Below, piece after piece: positions 8,302 through 16,276 of a stretch of 64,000 nt of DNA. The notes beneath the pieces were generated by a model. The model was not told the DNA's origin. It saw nothing but the letters and a program-made list of their open reading frames with translations, and did no database searches. Within the stretch, counting starts at the first letter, position 1. Each line of letters begins with the position of its first letter. The DNA is taken from positions 1 to 64,000 of the forward strand of contig JAFSKN010000017.1 in the NCBI GenBank assembly GCA_017448975.1, read 5' to 3'. This DNA comes from Clostridia bacterium. Lineage in GTDB: Bacteria; Bacillota; Clostridia; Christensenellales; Aristaeellaceae. The position numbers and the translations under genes are program-made.

Positions 8302-9207
8302 ATGTCCACCGTTCCTTCCGTCAAACGAAAAATGAGTCCCCGCACGCGCAGACAGGCGCTGATCGGGGCCGGGTACATCGCGCCCAGCTTCATCCTGATG
8401 ATGATTTTCAACGTGACGCCCATCTTTTTGTCCGCGTATTTTTCCTTCACCAAGTACAACATGGCTTCCCCGCCCGTGTGGATCGGCCTGGACAACTACG
8501 CCAGGCTGTTCACCAACCGGGTGCTCACCGAGGCCCTGAACAACACGGTGTGGTACGTGCTGATCACCGTGCCCGCCCAGACCGTGCTTTCCCTGCTCAT
8601 CGCCGTGTTCATCGCCGAGCATATGAAGAACCGCTACGGTTCCTTCATGCGCAGCGTGATTTTCATTCCCGTCATCGTTTCCCTGATCGCTTCCGCCACG
8701 GTCTGGAACATCATGTACCAGCCCAAGGGCGGCATCATCAATCAATTTCTGAATTTCTTAGGCTTTGAATCCGTGAATTTCCTGGGCAAGAAAGCCAACG
8801 CCCTGCCCAGCGTGGCGGCGGTAGCCATCTGGAAGGGCACGGGGTATTATATGGTGATTTATTACGCCGGGGTGATGAACGTGCCCTCCGACGTGCGGGA
8901 GGCAGCCATCGTGGACGGCGCTTCCTCCATACAGCGGTTCTGGTATATCACCCTGCCGATTTTGAAGCCCATTACCTATATGATCGTTACCCTGGGCATC
9001 ATCGGCTCCTTCCAGGTGTTCGACTTGGTGTACAAAATGACCGGCGGCGGGCCGGGACGCTCCACCTACACCGTGGCCTATGTGATCTATACCTTCGCGT
9101 TCCAGGATAAAAACTATGGCTACGCCAGCGCTGTGGCGATCTGCCTGCTGATCGTGATCCTGCTGATCCATACGGTGCAATCGCTGTTTTTCAAGGAGAA
9201 GGACTGA
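8302..9207 (+). CDS. CUT1 sugar ABC transporter permease (LacF/UgpA type)
   Basis: Membrane subunit (301 aa) with about six transmembrane segments. The cytoplasmic EAA loop is recognisable (VREAAIVDGASSIQRFWYITLPILKP, about residues 195-222) and is the ATPase contact. CGGAGG precedes the ATG. Its stop overlaps the next permease's ATG (TGATG), so the two are coupled and form the heterodimer with the downstream gene. No ATPase gene is in this operon. Confidence 0.93.
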   Translation: MSTVPSVKRKMSPRTRRQALIGAGYIAPSFILMMIFNVTPIFLSAYFSFTKYNMASPPVWIGLDNYARLFTNRVLTEALNNTVWYVLITVPAQTVLSLLIAVFIAEHMKNRYGSFMRSVIFIPVIVSLIASATVWNIMYQPKGGIINQFLNFLGFESVNFLGKKANALPSVAAVAIWKGTGYYMVIYYAGVMNVPSDVREAAIVDGASSIQRFWYITLPILKPITYMIVTLGIIGSFQVFDLVYKMTGGGPGRSTYTVAYVIYTFAFQDKNYGYASAVAICLLIVILLIHTVQSLFFKEKD

Positions 9208-10025
9208 TGAAAAAGAAAGCGTTTTCTCCCTGGGTGATTCTGGGGATCGTGCTGGTCACGCTGTTTGCGGTGCTGTGCGTGCTGCCCCTGATTTATATGG
9301 TGGCCGTGTCCTTCACCGATTCCGAAACCCTGTATATCAAGCTCAAGGATCTGCGGCCCAGCCTGTACAATTACTGGTACGCCATCGTGAAGCGCGATTT
9401 CGGCACCGCGCTGAAAAACAGCATCATCACCGTGGTGGGCTCCTGCCTGCTGGTGGACGCGGCCTCCGCCATGGCGGCCTACGGCTTTGAAAAGAAGCCG
9501 GTGCCCGGCAAGGAGGCGCTTTTTCAGGGGTATCTTGCCACCATGATGATCCCCGGCCAGGTGGTGCTGATTCCCATGTTCGTGATGATCAACCGAGCGG
9601 GGCTTACCAACACCTACGCCGCCCTGATCCTGCCCATGGTGGGGGCCTTCGGCATTTTCCTCATGCGCCAGTTCATGGTGGCCGTGCCCAACGAACTGCT
9701 GGAAGCGGCGGAAATCGACGGCTGCGGCGAGCTGCGCCGGTTCGTCACCATCGTGATCCCCCTGGTGCAGCCCGCCCTGATCACCCTGACCATCTTCACC
9801 TTCAACGCCGCCTGGAACAATTTCCTTTGGCCCCTGATCATCAACACAAGGTCGGAAATGCGGGTGCTTCCCGTCACCATGTCCACCCTGGCCAGCAATT
9901 CCACCACCAATTACGGCATGGTGATGGCGGGCGCGACGCTCACCTTCCTCTTCCCCTTCATCCTCTACATCTTCCTGCAAAAGCAGTTTGTGGAGGGCAT
10001 CGCCTTGGGCGGCGTCAAAGGCTAA
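9207..10025 (+). CDS. CUT1 sugar ABC transporter permease (LacG/UgpE type)
   Basis: Second membrane subunit (272 aa), six predicted transmembrane segments, with the EAA loop ELLEAAEIDGCGELRRFVTIVIPLVQP at about residues 165-190. It partners with the permease immediately upstream and precedes anmK by 13 nt, so anmK is co-transcribed. This ties transport to intracellular sugar phosphorylation. Confidence 0.93.
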   Translation: MKKKAFSPWVILGIVLVTLFAVLCVLPLIYMVAVSFTDSETLYIKLKDLRPSLYNYWYAIVKRDFGTALKNSIITVVGSCLLVDAASAMAAYGFEKKPVPGKEALFQGYLATMMIPGQVVLIPMFVMINRAGLTNTYAALILPMVGAFGIFLMRQFMVAVPNELLEAAEIDGCGELRRFVTIVIPLVQPALITLTIFTFNAAWNNFLWPLIINTRSEMRVLPVTMSTLASNSTTNYGMVMAGATLTFLFPFILYIFLQKQFVEGIALGGVKG

Positions 10026-10038
10026 AAAAGGAGGCCAT

Positions 10039-11220
10039 ATGCAATCGCTTTCTGATCTGATGAAAAAGGATTCCCTGCGTGTGATCGGTCTCATGAGCGG
10101 CACGTCGGCGGACGGCATGGACGCGGCGCTTACGGAAATCAGCGGCTTTGGCCTTGCCACAAAAGTGAAAATGCTGGGCTTTGTTTCCGTGCCCTATTCA
10201 GAGGAAGTCCGGAAAGAGATCCTGCGGCTTGCCTCCGGCATATCAGGCGGCAGCCGGGATTTATGCCTGTTCAGCTTCCTGCTGGGCCAGCTTTCGTTGG
10301 ACGCCTGCCGGGCCGTGTGCGAAAAGGCGCACGTTGACCCCGCCTCCGTCGATTTGGTTGGCAGCCACGGGCAAACCCTGTATCATGTTCCCGCGGCGGA
10401 AACCTATTTGGGCCGTCCCATGCGGGGCACGCTGCAATTGGGCGAAGCCTCCGTTATCGCGGAGGGCTTAGGCTGTCCCGTGGTCAGCGATTTTCGGGTG
10501 CGTGACCTGGCCGCCGGCGGCCAGGGCGCGCCCCTGGTGCCTTATACGGAATACCTGCTGTACCGCCGGGAGGACGCCACCGTGGGCCTGCAAAACTTCG
10601 GCGGCATCGGCAACATCACCGTGCTGCCCCGAAGCGGGCGCATGGAGGATACCTTCGCTTTTGATACCGGTCCCGGCAACATGGTGATGGATCAGCTCGT
10701 ATCCCGGATGACCGGCGGCGCAATGCGCTATGACGAAAACGGGGCCCTGGCAGCCTCCGGCACGTGCAGCGAAGCGCTGCTTTCCTGGATGCTGCAAGAC
10801 CCCTACCTGCGCAAAGCGCCTCCCAAAACCACGGGCCGGGAAGCCTACGGCGCGCCCTACGTGGACCGGCTCATGGAGCAGGGCCGCGCTTTAGCCCTTT
10901 CGGACCGGGATATCTTAGCCACCGCCTGCCGCTTCACCGCCGCCTGCGTGGGCGTGGCGATCGAGCGGCATTGCCCTGTGAAGCCGGACCGGCTCATCGT
11001 GGGCGGCGGCGGCAGCCGCAATCCCACCCTGATGGCCATGCTCCGCCGGGAGCTTTCCATCCCCGTATTGGTCAACGAGGATTTGGGCCTGGACAGCGAC
11101 GCCAAGGAGGCCGTGGCCTTCGCCATCTTAGCAAATGAGTGCGTCCACGGCAGCGCCAACAATATGCCCTCCGTCACCGGCGCTGCTCATCCGGTAGTCA
11201 TGGGCAAGATCAGCCTGTAA
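10039..11220 (+). CDS. anmK: Anhydro-N-acetylmuramic acid kinase
   Basis: Converts 1,6-anhydro-MurNAc plus ATP to MurNAc-6-phosphate in peptidoglycan recycling. The 393-residue protein shows the ASKHA-type phosphate-binding start IGLMSGTSADGMD, the GSHGQTLYH and GEASVIAEGLGCPVVSDFR motifs, NFGGIGNIT, DTGPGNMVMD, and a C-terminal VGGGGSRNPTLM. All are AnmK signatures, and the length is in the usual range (370-390). The ATG at 10039 follows AAAAGGAGG by 5 nt. Since Gram-positive walls usually yield no anhydro sugars by themselves, the presence next to an importer suggests scavenging from other bacteria (inference). Confidence 0.95.
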   Translation: MQSLSDLMKKDSLRVIGLMSGTSADGMDAALTEISGFGLATKVKMLGFVSVPYSEEVRKEILRLASGISGGSRDLCLFSFLLGQLSLDACRAVCEKAHVDPASVDLVGSHGQTLYHVPAAETYLGRPMRGTLQLGEASVIAEGLGCPVVSDFRVRDLAAGGQGAPLVPYTEYLLYRREDATVGLQNFGGIGNITVLPRSGRMEDTFAFDTGPGNMVMDQLVSRMTGGAMRYDENGALAASGTCSEALLSWMLQDPYLRKAPPKTTGREAYGAPYVDRLMEQGRALALSDRDILATACRFTAACVGVAIERHCPVKPDRLIVGGGGSRNPTLMAMLRRELSIPVLVNEDLGLDSDAKEAVAFAILANECVHGSANNMPSVTGAAHPVVMGKISL

Positions 11221-11235
11221 AAAGGAGGGAAACGC

Positions 11236-12291
11236 ATGCTTGAGCTGAAAGCGCACCGCCTGATCATCGGCCAGAAGTGCACGCTCTCCCATCACGCTTC
11301 CACGGTACTGCCGCTGGAAAACGGTCATGTGCTGACCGCATGGTTCGGCGGCAGCCAGGAGCACCAGCCCGACGTGAGTATTTATCTGGCGGAAAAGGAC
11401 GAAACCGGCTTCCGCGCTCCCCGCCTGATGGCGTCTTCCATGGAACCGCACTGGAACCCCGTGCTGTTTCAGTACCCGGACGGCCGCATCCACCTGTTTT
11501 ATAAGGCGGGGCAGGAAATCCCGGACTGGCGCACCTGGGTGCGGGAATCCCGGGACGAAGGCAAAACCTGGTCAGATCCCCGTGAGCTGGTCCCCGGCGA
11601 CAGGAGCGGCGGACGCGGCCCGGTGCGCTGTAAGCCTCTGTTACTGAAAAGCGGGCGCGTGATCGCTCCCGCTTCAGTGGAAAGAGGCCTGTGGGTATGC
11701 TTTATGGATCTTTCGGACGATGGGGGCCGCACCTGGACGCGCACCGCGCCCATCGAAGCCCAGGGCACCCATCATCTGCATGAGGGCCTGCTTTTCTGGC
11801 AGGCGCGGGCCTTTGAGGCGTACAAGGAGGGCCGCCCCTTCGATACCAGCCAGGTGCCCCAGGAATACCAGCATGGCCGGGGCGTGATCCAGCCCACCCT
11901 GTGGGAGGATGAAACCGGCGTTCACGCCCTGCTGCGCAGCGGGGAAGGGTATATTTACCGCACCGATTCCTTCGATCAGGGCAGTACATGGTGCGAGGCT
12001 TACCCTACTTCCTTGCCTAACAACAACAGCGGTATCGACCTGACCCGCCTGAACGACGGCACGCTGCTGCTGGTCTATAACCCGGTAGGCGGCAATTTCG
12101 GCGCGCGCTCTCCCCTCTCCGTCGCCGCTTCACGGGATGGCGGCGCTTCCTGGCAGCGCCTGTGCGATTTGCAGACTGAGCCCGGGGAATTTTCCTATCC
12201 CGCCATCGTGAGCCGGGGCAGCCGGGTCTATATCACCTATACCTGGAAACGGGAAAACATCGCGTATTGGGAGTTTGAATGGCACGGATGA
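11236..12291 (+). CDS. Sialidase-like BNR-repeat protein (cytoplasmic)
   Basis: A 351-residue beta-propeller protein with four Asp-box (BNR) motifs: SRDEGKTW, SDDGGRTW, SFDQGSTW and SRDGGASW. It starts without a signal peptide, so it should act on an imported compound. Family members include exo-alpha-sialidases and other propeller glycosidases. The usual sialidase arginine triad and Tyr/Glu pair could not be confirmed by eye, so the sialidase label is by fold only. An AAAGGAGGG ribosome site precedes it, 15 nt after anmK, hence same operon. Confidence 0.75.
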   Translation: MLELKAHRLIIGQKCTLSHHASTVLPLENGHVLTAWFGGSQEHQPDVSIYLAEKDETGFRAPRLMASSMEPHWNPVLFQYPDGRIHLFYKAGQEIPDWRTWVRESRDEGKTWSDPRELVPGDRSGGRGPVRCKPLLLKSGRVIAPASVERGLWVCFMDLSDDGGRTWTRTAPIEAQGTHHLHEGLLFWQARAFEAYKEGRPFDTSQVPQEYQHGRGVIQPTLWEDETGVHALLRSGEGYIYRTDSFDQGSTWCEAYPTSLPNNNSGIDLTRLNDGTLLLVYNPVGGNFGARSPLSVAASRDGGASWQRLCDLQTEPGEFSYPAIVSRGSRVYITYTWKRENIAYWEFEWHG

Positions 12292-12298
12292 CGTTAAA

Positions 12299-12406
12299 GA
12301 GAGTGGAGTGTGGAGTTATACTTTGTGCATGCTGTACTCCCACTTATTCGAGAAACACACGCGCAAATCGGAATAAAACTCCACGCCCCACACTCCACGC
12401 TGAATA
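12299..12406. repeat. Heptad inverted-repeat element 2
   Basis: The left arm GAGTGGA-GTGTGGA (12299-12320) pairs with the right arm of CTCCACG/CCCCACA/CTCCACG units (12373-12404), which ends at CTGAAT. The core is about 50 nt. It lies between the convergent 3' ends of the sialidase-like gene and the DUF3842 gene. Confidence 0.8.
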
Positions 12407-12434
12407 AACACTTGCTAAAAGCGTGCTTTCTTCT

Positions 12435-12860
12435 TTACCCTTCCTCCCTCGCCCATTCCCCCAGCACGCGCACAGCTTCCGCCGTGAGGGCGCGGACGGA
12501 CAGGTCGGAAACGCCCACGATCACGTTCCGGCAATGGTTCACGGGCAGGAGCAGCCGCCGGGCGCGGCTTTGGCCCACGGCCAGGGCCATAGCGGGGGTG
12601 ATTTCGCCAAGCAGGGAATCGGCAATGGCGATGCCTACCGGCCCCATGATCACGTCCGCATCCCGGCAGCACACCTTGACGGCGTTTTCTCCCGTGGCCC
12701 CCTGTTCCGCCCCCGCTTTGAGCATCGCGGCGGTGGCGGCGGTATTGGTTCCCACGGCTGTGACAGAGCAGGTAAGACCGCTGTTTTTGATTTCTTCCAC
12801 CAGCTGGCGGCCAATGCCGCCGCCCTGTCCGTCCACGATCAGCACACGCAGCGTTTTCAT
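12435..12860 (-). CDS. DUF3842 family protein
   Basis: A 141-residue cytoplasmic protein starting MKTLRVLIVDGQGGGIGRQL, a Rossmann-like glycine-rich turn that recalls a nucleotide-binding fold. The whole sequence matches the DUF3842 pattern (VTAVGTNTAATAAMLKAG, DVIMGPVGIAIADSLLGEIT, LLLPVNHC) seen across Clostridia. The function is unknown. GGAGGAAGGAG precedes the start. Confidence 0.8.
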   Translation of the reverse strand: MKTLRVLIVDGQGGGIGRQLVEEIKNSGLTCSVTAVGTNTAATAAMLKAGAEQGATGENAVKVCCRDADVIMGPVGIAIADSLLGEITPAMALAVGQSRARRLLLPVNHCRNVIVGVSDLSVRALTAEAVRVLGEWAREEG

Positions 12861-12886
12861 GATATACTCCTTCCTCCGGTTAGAAG

Positions 12887-12918
12887 AATCCCGCCAGCTT
12901 TTTCAAACTGACGGGATT
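12887..12918 (-). terminator. Probable terminator of the surface protein gene
   Basis: AATCCCGCCAG (12887-12897) and CTGACGGGATT (12908-12918) form an 11-bp stem with one mismatch. The U-tract on the minus strand is poor (TTCTTCT). Confidence 0.5.
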
Positions 12919-12935
12919 TTGATTTTCAAAAGCGA

Positions 12936-14924
12936 TTACTCGTCATCCTCCCGGCGGGCGGAACGGCGATGGCGTCTGGGCTGGGTGGGTTCGGCGGCGC
13001 TTTCCTTCGGTTCAGCAGCGCTTTCCTTCAGTTCCGGGGCGCTGTCCTTCGGTTCAGCAGCCTTTTCGGGTTCTTGCACAACAGGCTTCTTTTCCTCCTG
13101 AACGCTGGAGCGGGAAACACGGAATCCGCCCTCATCTTCCGCTTCGGGGAAATCCTGCGCTTCCGCCGCGGCTTTCTTTGCTTCTTCCTCGGCCTGGTTC
13201 AGCACCCGTTCATGGGGCAGCTCCGGCCGTGCGGGACGGGCCGGGAAATCATCCTCTTTCCGTTCGGGTTCTTCTTCGCCGTCCTCATCGTAATCTTCAT
13301 CCTCGGGGGCTTCCGTATAATCCCGGCGTTCCGCCAGCTCCAAATGGTCAAAAGCCGCATTGGACTTGCCCTTCTTGTACAGCCGTACGGCAGTGCTCAC
13401 GATAAACAGCACCAGCACCAGCGCGAACAGCGCGCCCAGCACCATGACCGCGGTCATCAGCGCGCTGCGGCCCTGGCCCAGCAGGGCATCGGAGGGCACG
13501 GCGGTGACAAGAACGGGCGGCGCGACCGTGACCACCGGAACGACGGTGGGCTGCGCCGTGGCGCGGCTCAGGCCGATGCGGAGGGTGTTGGATTCAAAGG
13601 TGACGGTATTGCTCATGGAATCCTTAAGGGTGGCGGTGAAGCGGAACTGGCCCGTCTGGGAAATACGCACGTCGCGGTCCAGCACCACACTGCCGCCCGG
13701 CTCCAGGGAAGCGATGGTATAAATGGCGGTGCTGCCATGGGTGATGGCGATCTTTTCCGCCTTGATGTTGCTGTTGTTGGTCACCGTCAGGTGGAACCTC
13801 ACATCAGCGGGCACGGCGGAAACCGATTCCTGATCGCTGGTCAGGTTCAGGGTGAGCAGCAGCTGCTTTTCCGGATCGAATACGCCGATGCTCAGCTCCT
13901 TGGAGGTCATGGTTTTGGTTTCGCCGGTATTATCCGGCAGCGTGGCCGTCACCTTGAAGGTGGTGGGCTCCATGAGGATAAAGTCCTTCGTTTCCGTCAC
14001 GGTGGCCCCGGCGGGAATGGACAGGTTGGTGATGATCTCTCCCTTGGTGGCTTCCTTCACCGTCACGTTGGAATAGGTCACGTTGCCGGAGTTGGTAAAG
14101 GTGATCACCAGGGTGGCGGCTTCGCCCACGTTCACGCCCGTGGTGGGGCTGGACAGCTCCAGCTTCAGGTCCGGCTTGGCCAGAGGAATGGCGGCGTCCT
14201 CCACGGTGATTTTTTCCGTTTTGGTGGAACCCGACGCTTTATACGTAATGGTGGCGTTGCTGACGAGGTCGGCGTTGCCGATGCGGCTGGTAAATTCCAC
14301 GGTGGCGCGCTCGCCCGCGCCCAGGGATTTTACCGTTTTGGCCGTTTTGCTGATATGCTCCTGCACCCGGATATCGGTCAGGGCCACATTGCCGCTGTTG
14401 TACAGCTCATACTTTACGGTGGCGGTGCCGCTGGAGCGCACCACCTCGGGGGTGATGGATCGGTTCACCGAAAGCGCCATCCGCTCGCCGGTGAAGGAAA
14501 TCCGGGCCGAAGCCTGCTTGCTCAGGGCGACCAGGGAACCGTCCGTATCTTCCACATAATAGCTCAGGGTATAAACCACCGCGCCGGCGTCCAGCTGGGC
14601 CTGGGTCACGTTCCATTTGCCTTCCCAGGAACGGGAATCGCCGGATTTGAGGATATAGGAGCCGCCGTCCCCAAAGGAGGCGACCACGTTGCCGTTCGGG
14701 TCCAGCAGGGTGACGGGAGAAATCATATCCTCCCCCGTGGGGTTGGACACCCGCAGAGACACATTCACTTCACCGGGACCCGTCAGGCTGTCGGGCGTCA
14801 CCTGAATGGTGACGTTCACCGGATCGGCGTCCTCCGCAAGGCAGACGCATTGGAACATAAAAGCCAATACCAAAATCAGGAGCACAGCTCCTGTGGGCCG
14901 CATCATTCTGCGGGCAAAGCTCAT
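12936..14924 (-). CDS. Large surface protein with CARDB/DUF11-like beta repeats and cytoplasmic charged tail
   Basis: A 662-residue type I membrane protein. It has a signal peptide (ends near CLAED), then about five Ig-like beta domains with the 'NSGNVALTDIRV', 'NSGNVTYSNVTV', 'NNSNIKAEKIAI' pattern of CARDB/DUF11 adhesin modules. A Pro/Val linker and one transmembrane helix (about residues 525-550: MTAVMVLGALFALVLVLFIV) follow. The cytoplasmic tail is long, very acidic then Ala/Glu/Pro-rich, with near-perfect 'KESAAEP' repeats, ending in a basic RRHRRSARR. The start was chosen by GGAGGGAAG ahead of ATG 14924. No known enzymatic domain; possibly a wall- or envelope-spanning scaffold. Confidence 0.75.
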   Translation of the reverse strand: MSFARRMMRPTGAVLLILVLAFMFQCVCLAEDADPVNVTIQVTPDSLTGPGEVNVSLRVSNPTGEDMISPVTLLDPNGNVVASFGDGGSYILKSGDSRSWEGKWNVTQAQLDAGAVVYTLSYYVEDTDGSLVALSKQASARISFTGERMALSVNRSITPEVVRSSGTATVKYELYNSGNVALTDIRVQEHISKTAKTVKSLGAGERATVEFTSRIGNADLVSNATITYKASGSTKTEKITVEDAAIPLAKPDLKLELSSPTTGVNVGEAATLVITFTNSGNVTYSNVTVKEATKGEIITNLSIPAGATVTETKDFILMEPTTFKVTATLPDNTGETKTMTSKELSIGVFDPEKQLLLTLNLTSDQESVSAVPADVRFHLTVTNNSNIKAEKIAITHGSTAIYTIASLEPGGSVVLDRDVRISQTGQFRFTATLKDSMSNTVTFESNTLRIGLSRATAQPTVVPVVTVAPPVLVTAVPSDALLGQGRSALMTAVMVLGALFALVLVLFIVSTAVRLYKKGKSNAAFDHLELAERRDYTEAPEDEDYDEDGEEEPERKEDDFPARPARPELPHERVLNQAEEEAKKAAAEAQDFPEAEDEGGFRVSRSSVQEEKKPVVQEPEKAAEPKDSAPELKESAAEPKESAAEPTQPRRHRRSARREDDE

Positions 14925-15070
14925 TGCCCTTCCCTCCTTCCGCACGCGCAAAAACGCGCCGGGATAGATGAAATCCATACTAATGTATATTGTAGTGCAG
15001 AAACGCCCGCCTGTCAAGCAATGGGGATGTTTTCCTATAAAAATATTCAGAATTTTACAACCGTTCTGGT

Positions 15071-15201
15071 GAAAAGTGAAAAATGGAAAGCGAAATGTGA
15101 AGATTGATTGTAACTGGTCAGTCGTATCGGTTGAAAGACGCTGAAACCATGTGTTCTTTCAACGGTATGCACATGATAAATTTTCACTTTCCACTTTTTT
15201 C
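15071..15201. repeat. Heptad inverted-repeat element 3
   Basis: The left arm of AAAGTGA / AAATGGA-like units (15071-15102) pairs imperfectly with the right arm TTTCACTTTCCACTTTTTTCC (15179-15201). The right arm abuts the yunB stop codon at 15202. The core is about 75 nt. Confidence 0.7.
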
Positions 15202-15876
15202 CTACTCCGGTATGGCGAAGTTCAGCGCGTCCCCCATATCCGGCACCTGCACATAGGATTGGGGCACGTCGCCCACGATGATGGATTCCGCGATGAGCAC
15301 CTGGCTGCCCAGGGACACCTGCCTGCCCCCGCTTGGGATCACCAGGCGCACGGTGGTGCGCAGGGACAGATAGATTTTGTGCCTCGTCTGGTTGATGCCC
15401 GCCGATTCAAACTCCGTGGAAAAGGCGGCGGACACGGCGCTCACCGGCACGATGCGCACCCTGATCTTGGGCCCCAAAGCCGAGAAGAACGGGATGCCAA
15501 GGGCCGCGCCCAAGGGAATGGCCACGCTCTGGGCGTCGGCGCTCTCCAAGCTGGCCTGGGCCTGCAGGGCGGTAAAGGACGCCAGCTCGTTCATGCGCAC
15601 GGCGTTTGCCTGCAGCATGGTCACCCGTCCGTTTTCGTCGGTGCGCACGGTGATCATATCCTGATAGGAGATTTCGTCGCCCATCACGTCCCGCACAGCC
15701 TCGTGCATGTATTCCACCGCCATGGCTTCCGCCCGGGCATAGGCCATATCCAGGATCACCGATTCCAAGTTTTTTTCCATCCAGAAGCCCGCCGCGGCAA
15801 GAAGCAGCAAAATCAGAACGGCCCATCGCAGCGCGTGCCGCCTGCCGCAGCCCCCTTTTCCGGTGGTTCCTTTCAT
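15202..15876 (-). CDS. yunB: Sporulation protein YunB
   Basis: A 224-residue protein with one N-terminal transmembrane helix (ALRWAVLILLLLAAAGFWM, residues ~15-33) followed by the YunB domain. The domain shows ARAEAMAVEYMHEAVRDVM, ISYQDMITVRTDENGRVTMLQANAVRMNEL, IPLGAALGIPFFSALGPKIRVRIVPV and GINQTRHKIYL. In Bacillus yunB is a mother-cell sporulation gene. Its presence indicates a spore former or a lineage that keeps sporulation genes. The 3' end touches heptad element 3. Confidence 0.92.
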   Translation of the reverse strand: MKGTTGKGGCGRRHALRWAVLILLLLAAAGFWMEKNLESVILDMAYARAEAMAVEYMHEAVRDVMGDEISYQDMITVRTDENGRVTMLQANAVRMNELASFTALQAQASLESADAQSVAIPLGAALGIPFFSALGPKIRVRIVPVSAVSAAFSTEFESAGINQTRHKIYLSLRTTVRLVIPSGGRQVSLGSQVLIAESIIVGDVPQSYVQVPDMGDALNFAIPE

Positions 15877-16276
15877 TCTTCATTTTTCCCCCCTCGTCTT
15901 CAAGGTATATGCGCGGGCAGTCGAAAAAAAACACACTCTTGCAATAATTCAGATACAATTCGCGGAAAAACGATTACCCCTCCCTGCTTTGTAACACTTT
16001 TTTAATAATTTGATTACTATTTTTTAACAATTTTACTGCTATTGCTTAACAATTTAACACCAGAATTGTGATATAGTTGTGCTGAAGAATCAGGCGTATT
16101 TTCCGAGGGTTTGCGCTTCTTTTTCGTCGTATCCGGACAAGCGCCGGACTGGCAGAAAAAGGAAGCGGGGCCTTGCTTGGTGCGGACAGGGAAATGGCTG
16201 CTCGGGTTCTTCGGGAAAAGGAACTCGTCGGCCAAATGCCTGAGTATGCCGACTCTCTTAAAGGAGGAAATACAGG
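15877..16276. other. Intergenic region and untranslated leader of the Cys-rich protein
   Basis: About 400 nt without a gene. A likely extended -10 promoter (TGATATAGT, 16069-16077) reads rightward; the roughly 190-nt leader from there to the next ATG has several possible stems. I compared it from memory with c-di-GMP and SAM riboswitch cores and saw no match. AAAGGAGG just precedes the ATG at 16277. Confidence 0.4.

Noticed and set aside
12969-15107. Long plus-strand frame of 712 codons opposite the surface protein
   Set aside because: Shadow of the minus-strand gene, which has a signal peptide, a transmembrane helix and a good ribosome site.
16081-16276. Possible c-di-GMP riboswitch in the leader of the Cys-rich protein
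   Set aside because: The tetraloop-receptor and GGACGCAAAGCC-type core could not be found.
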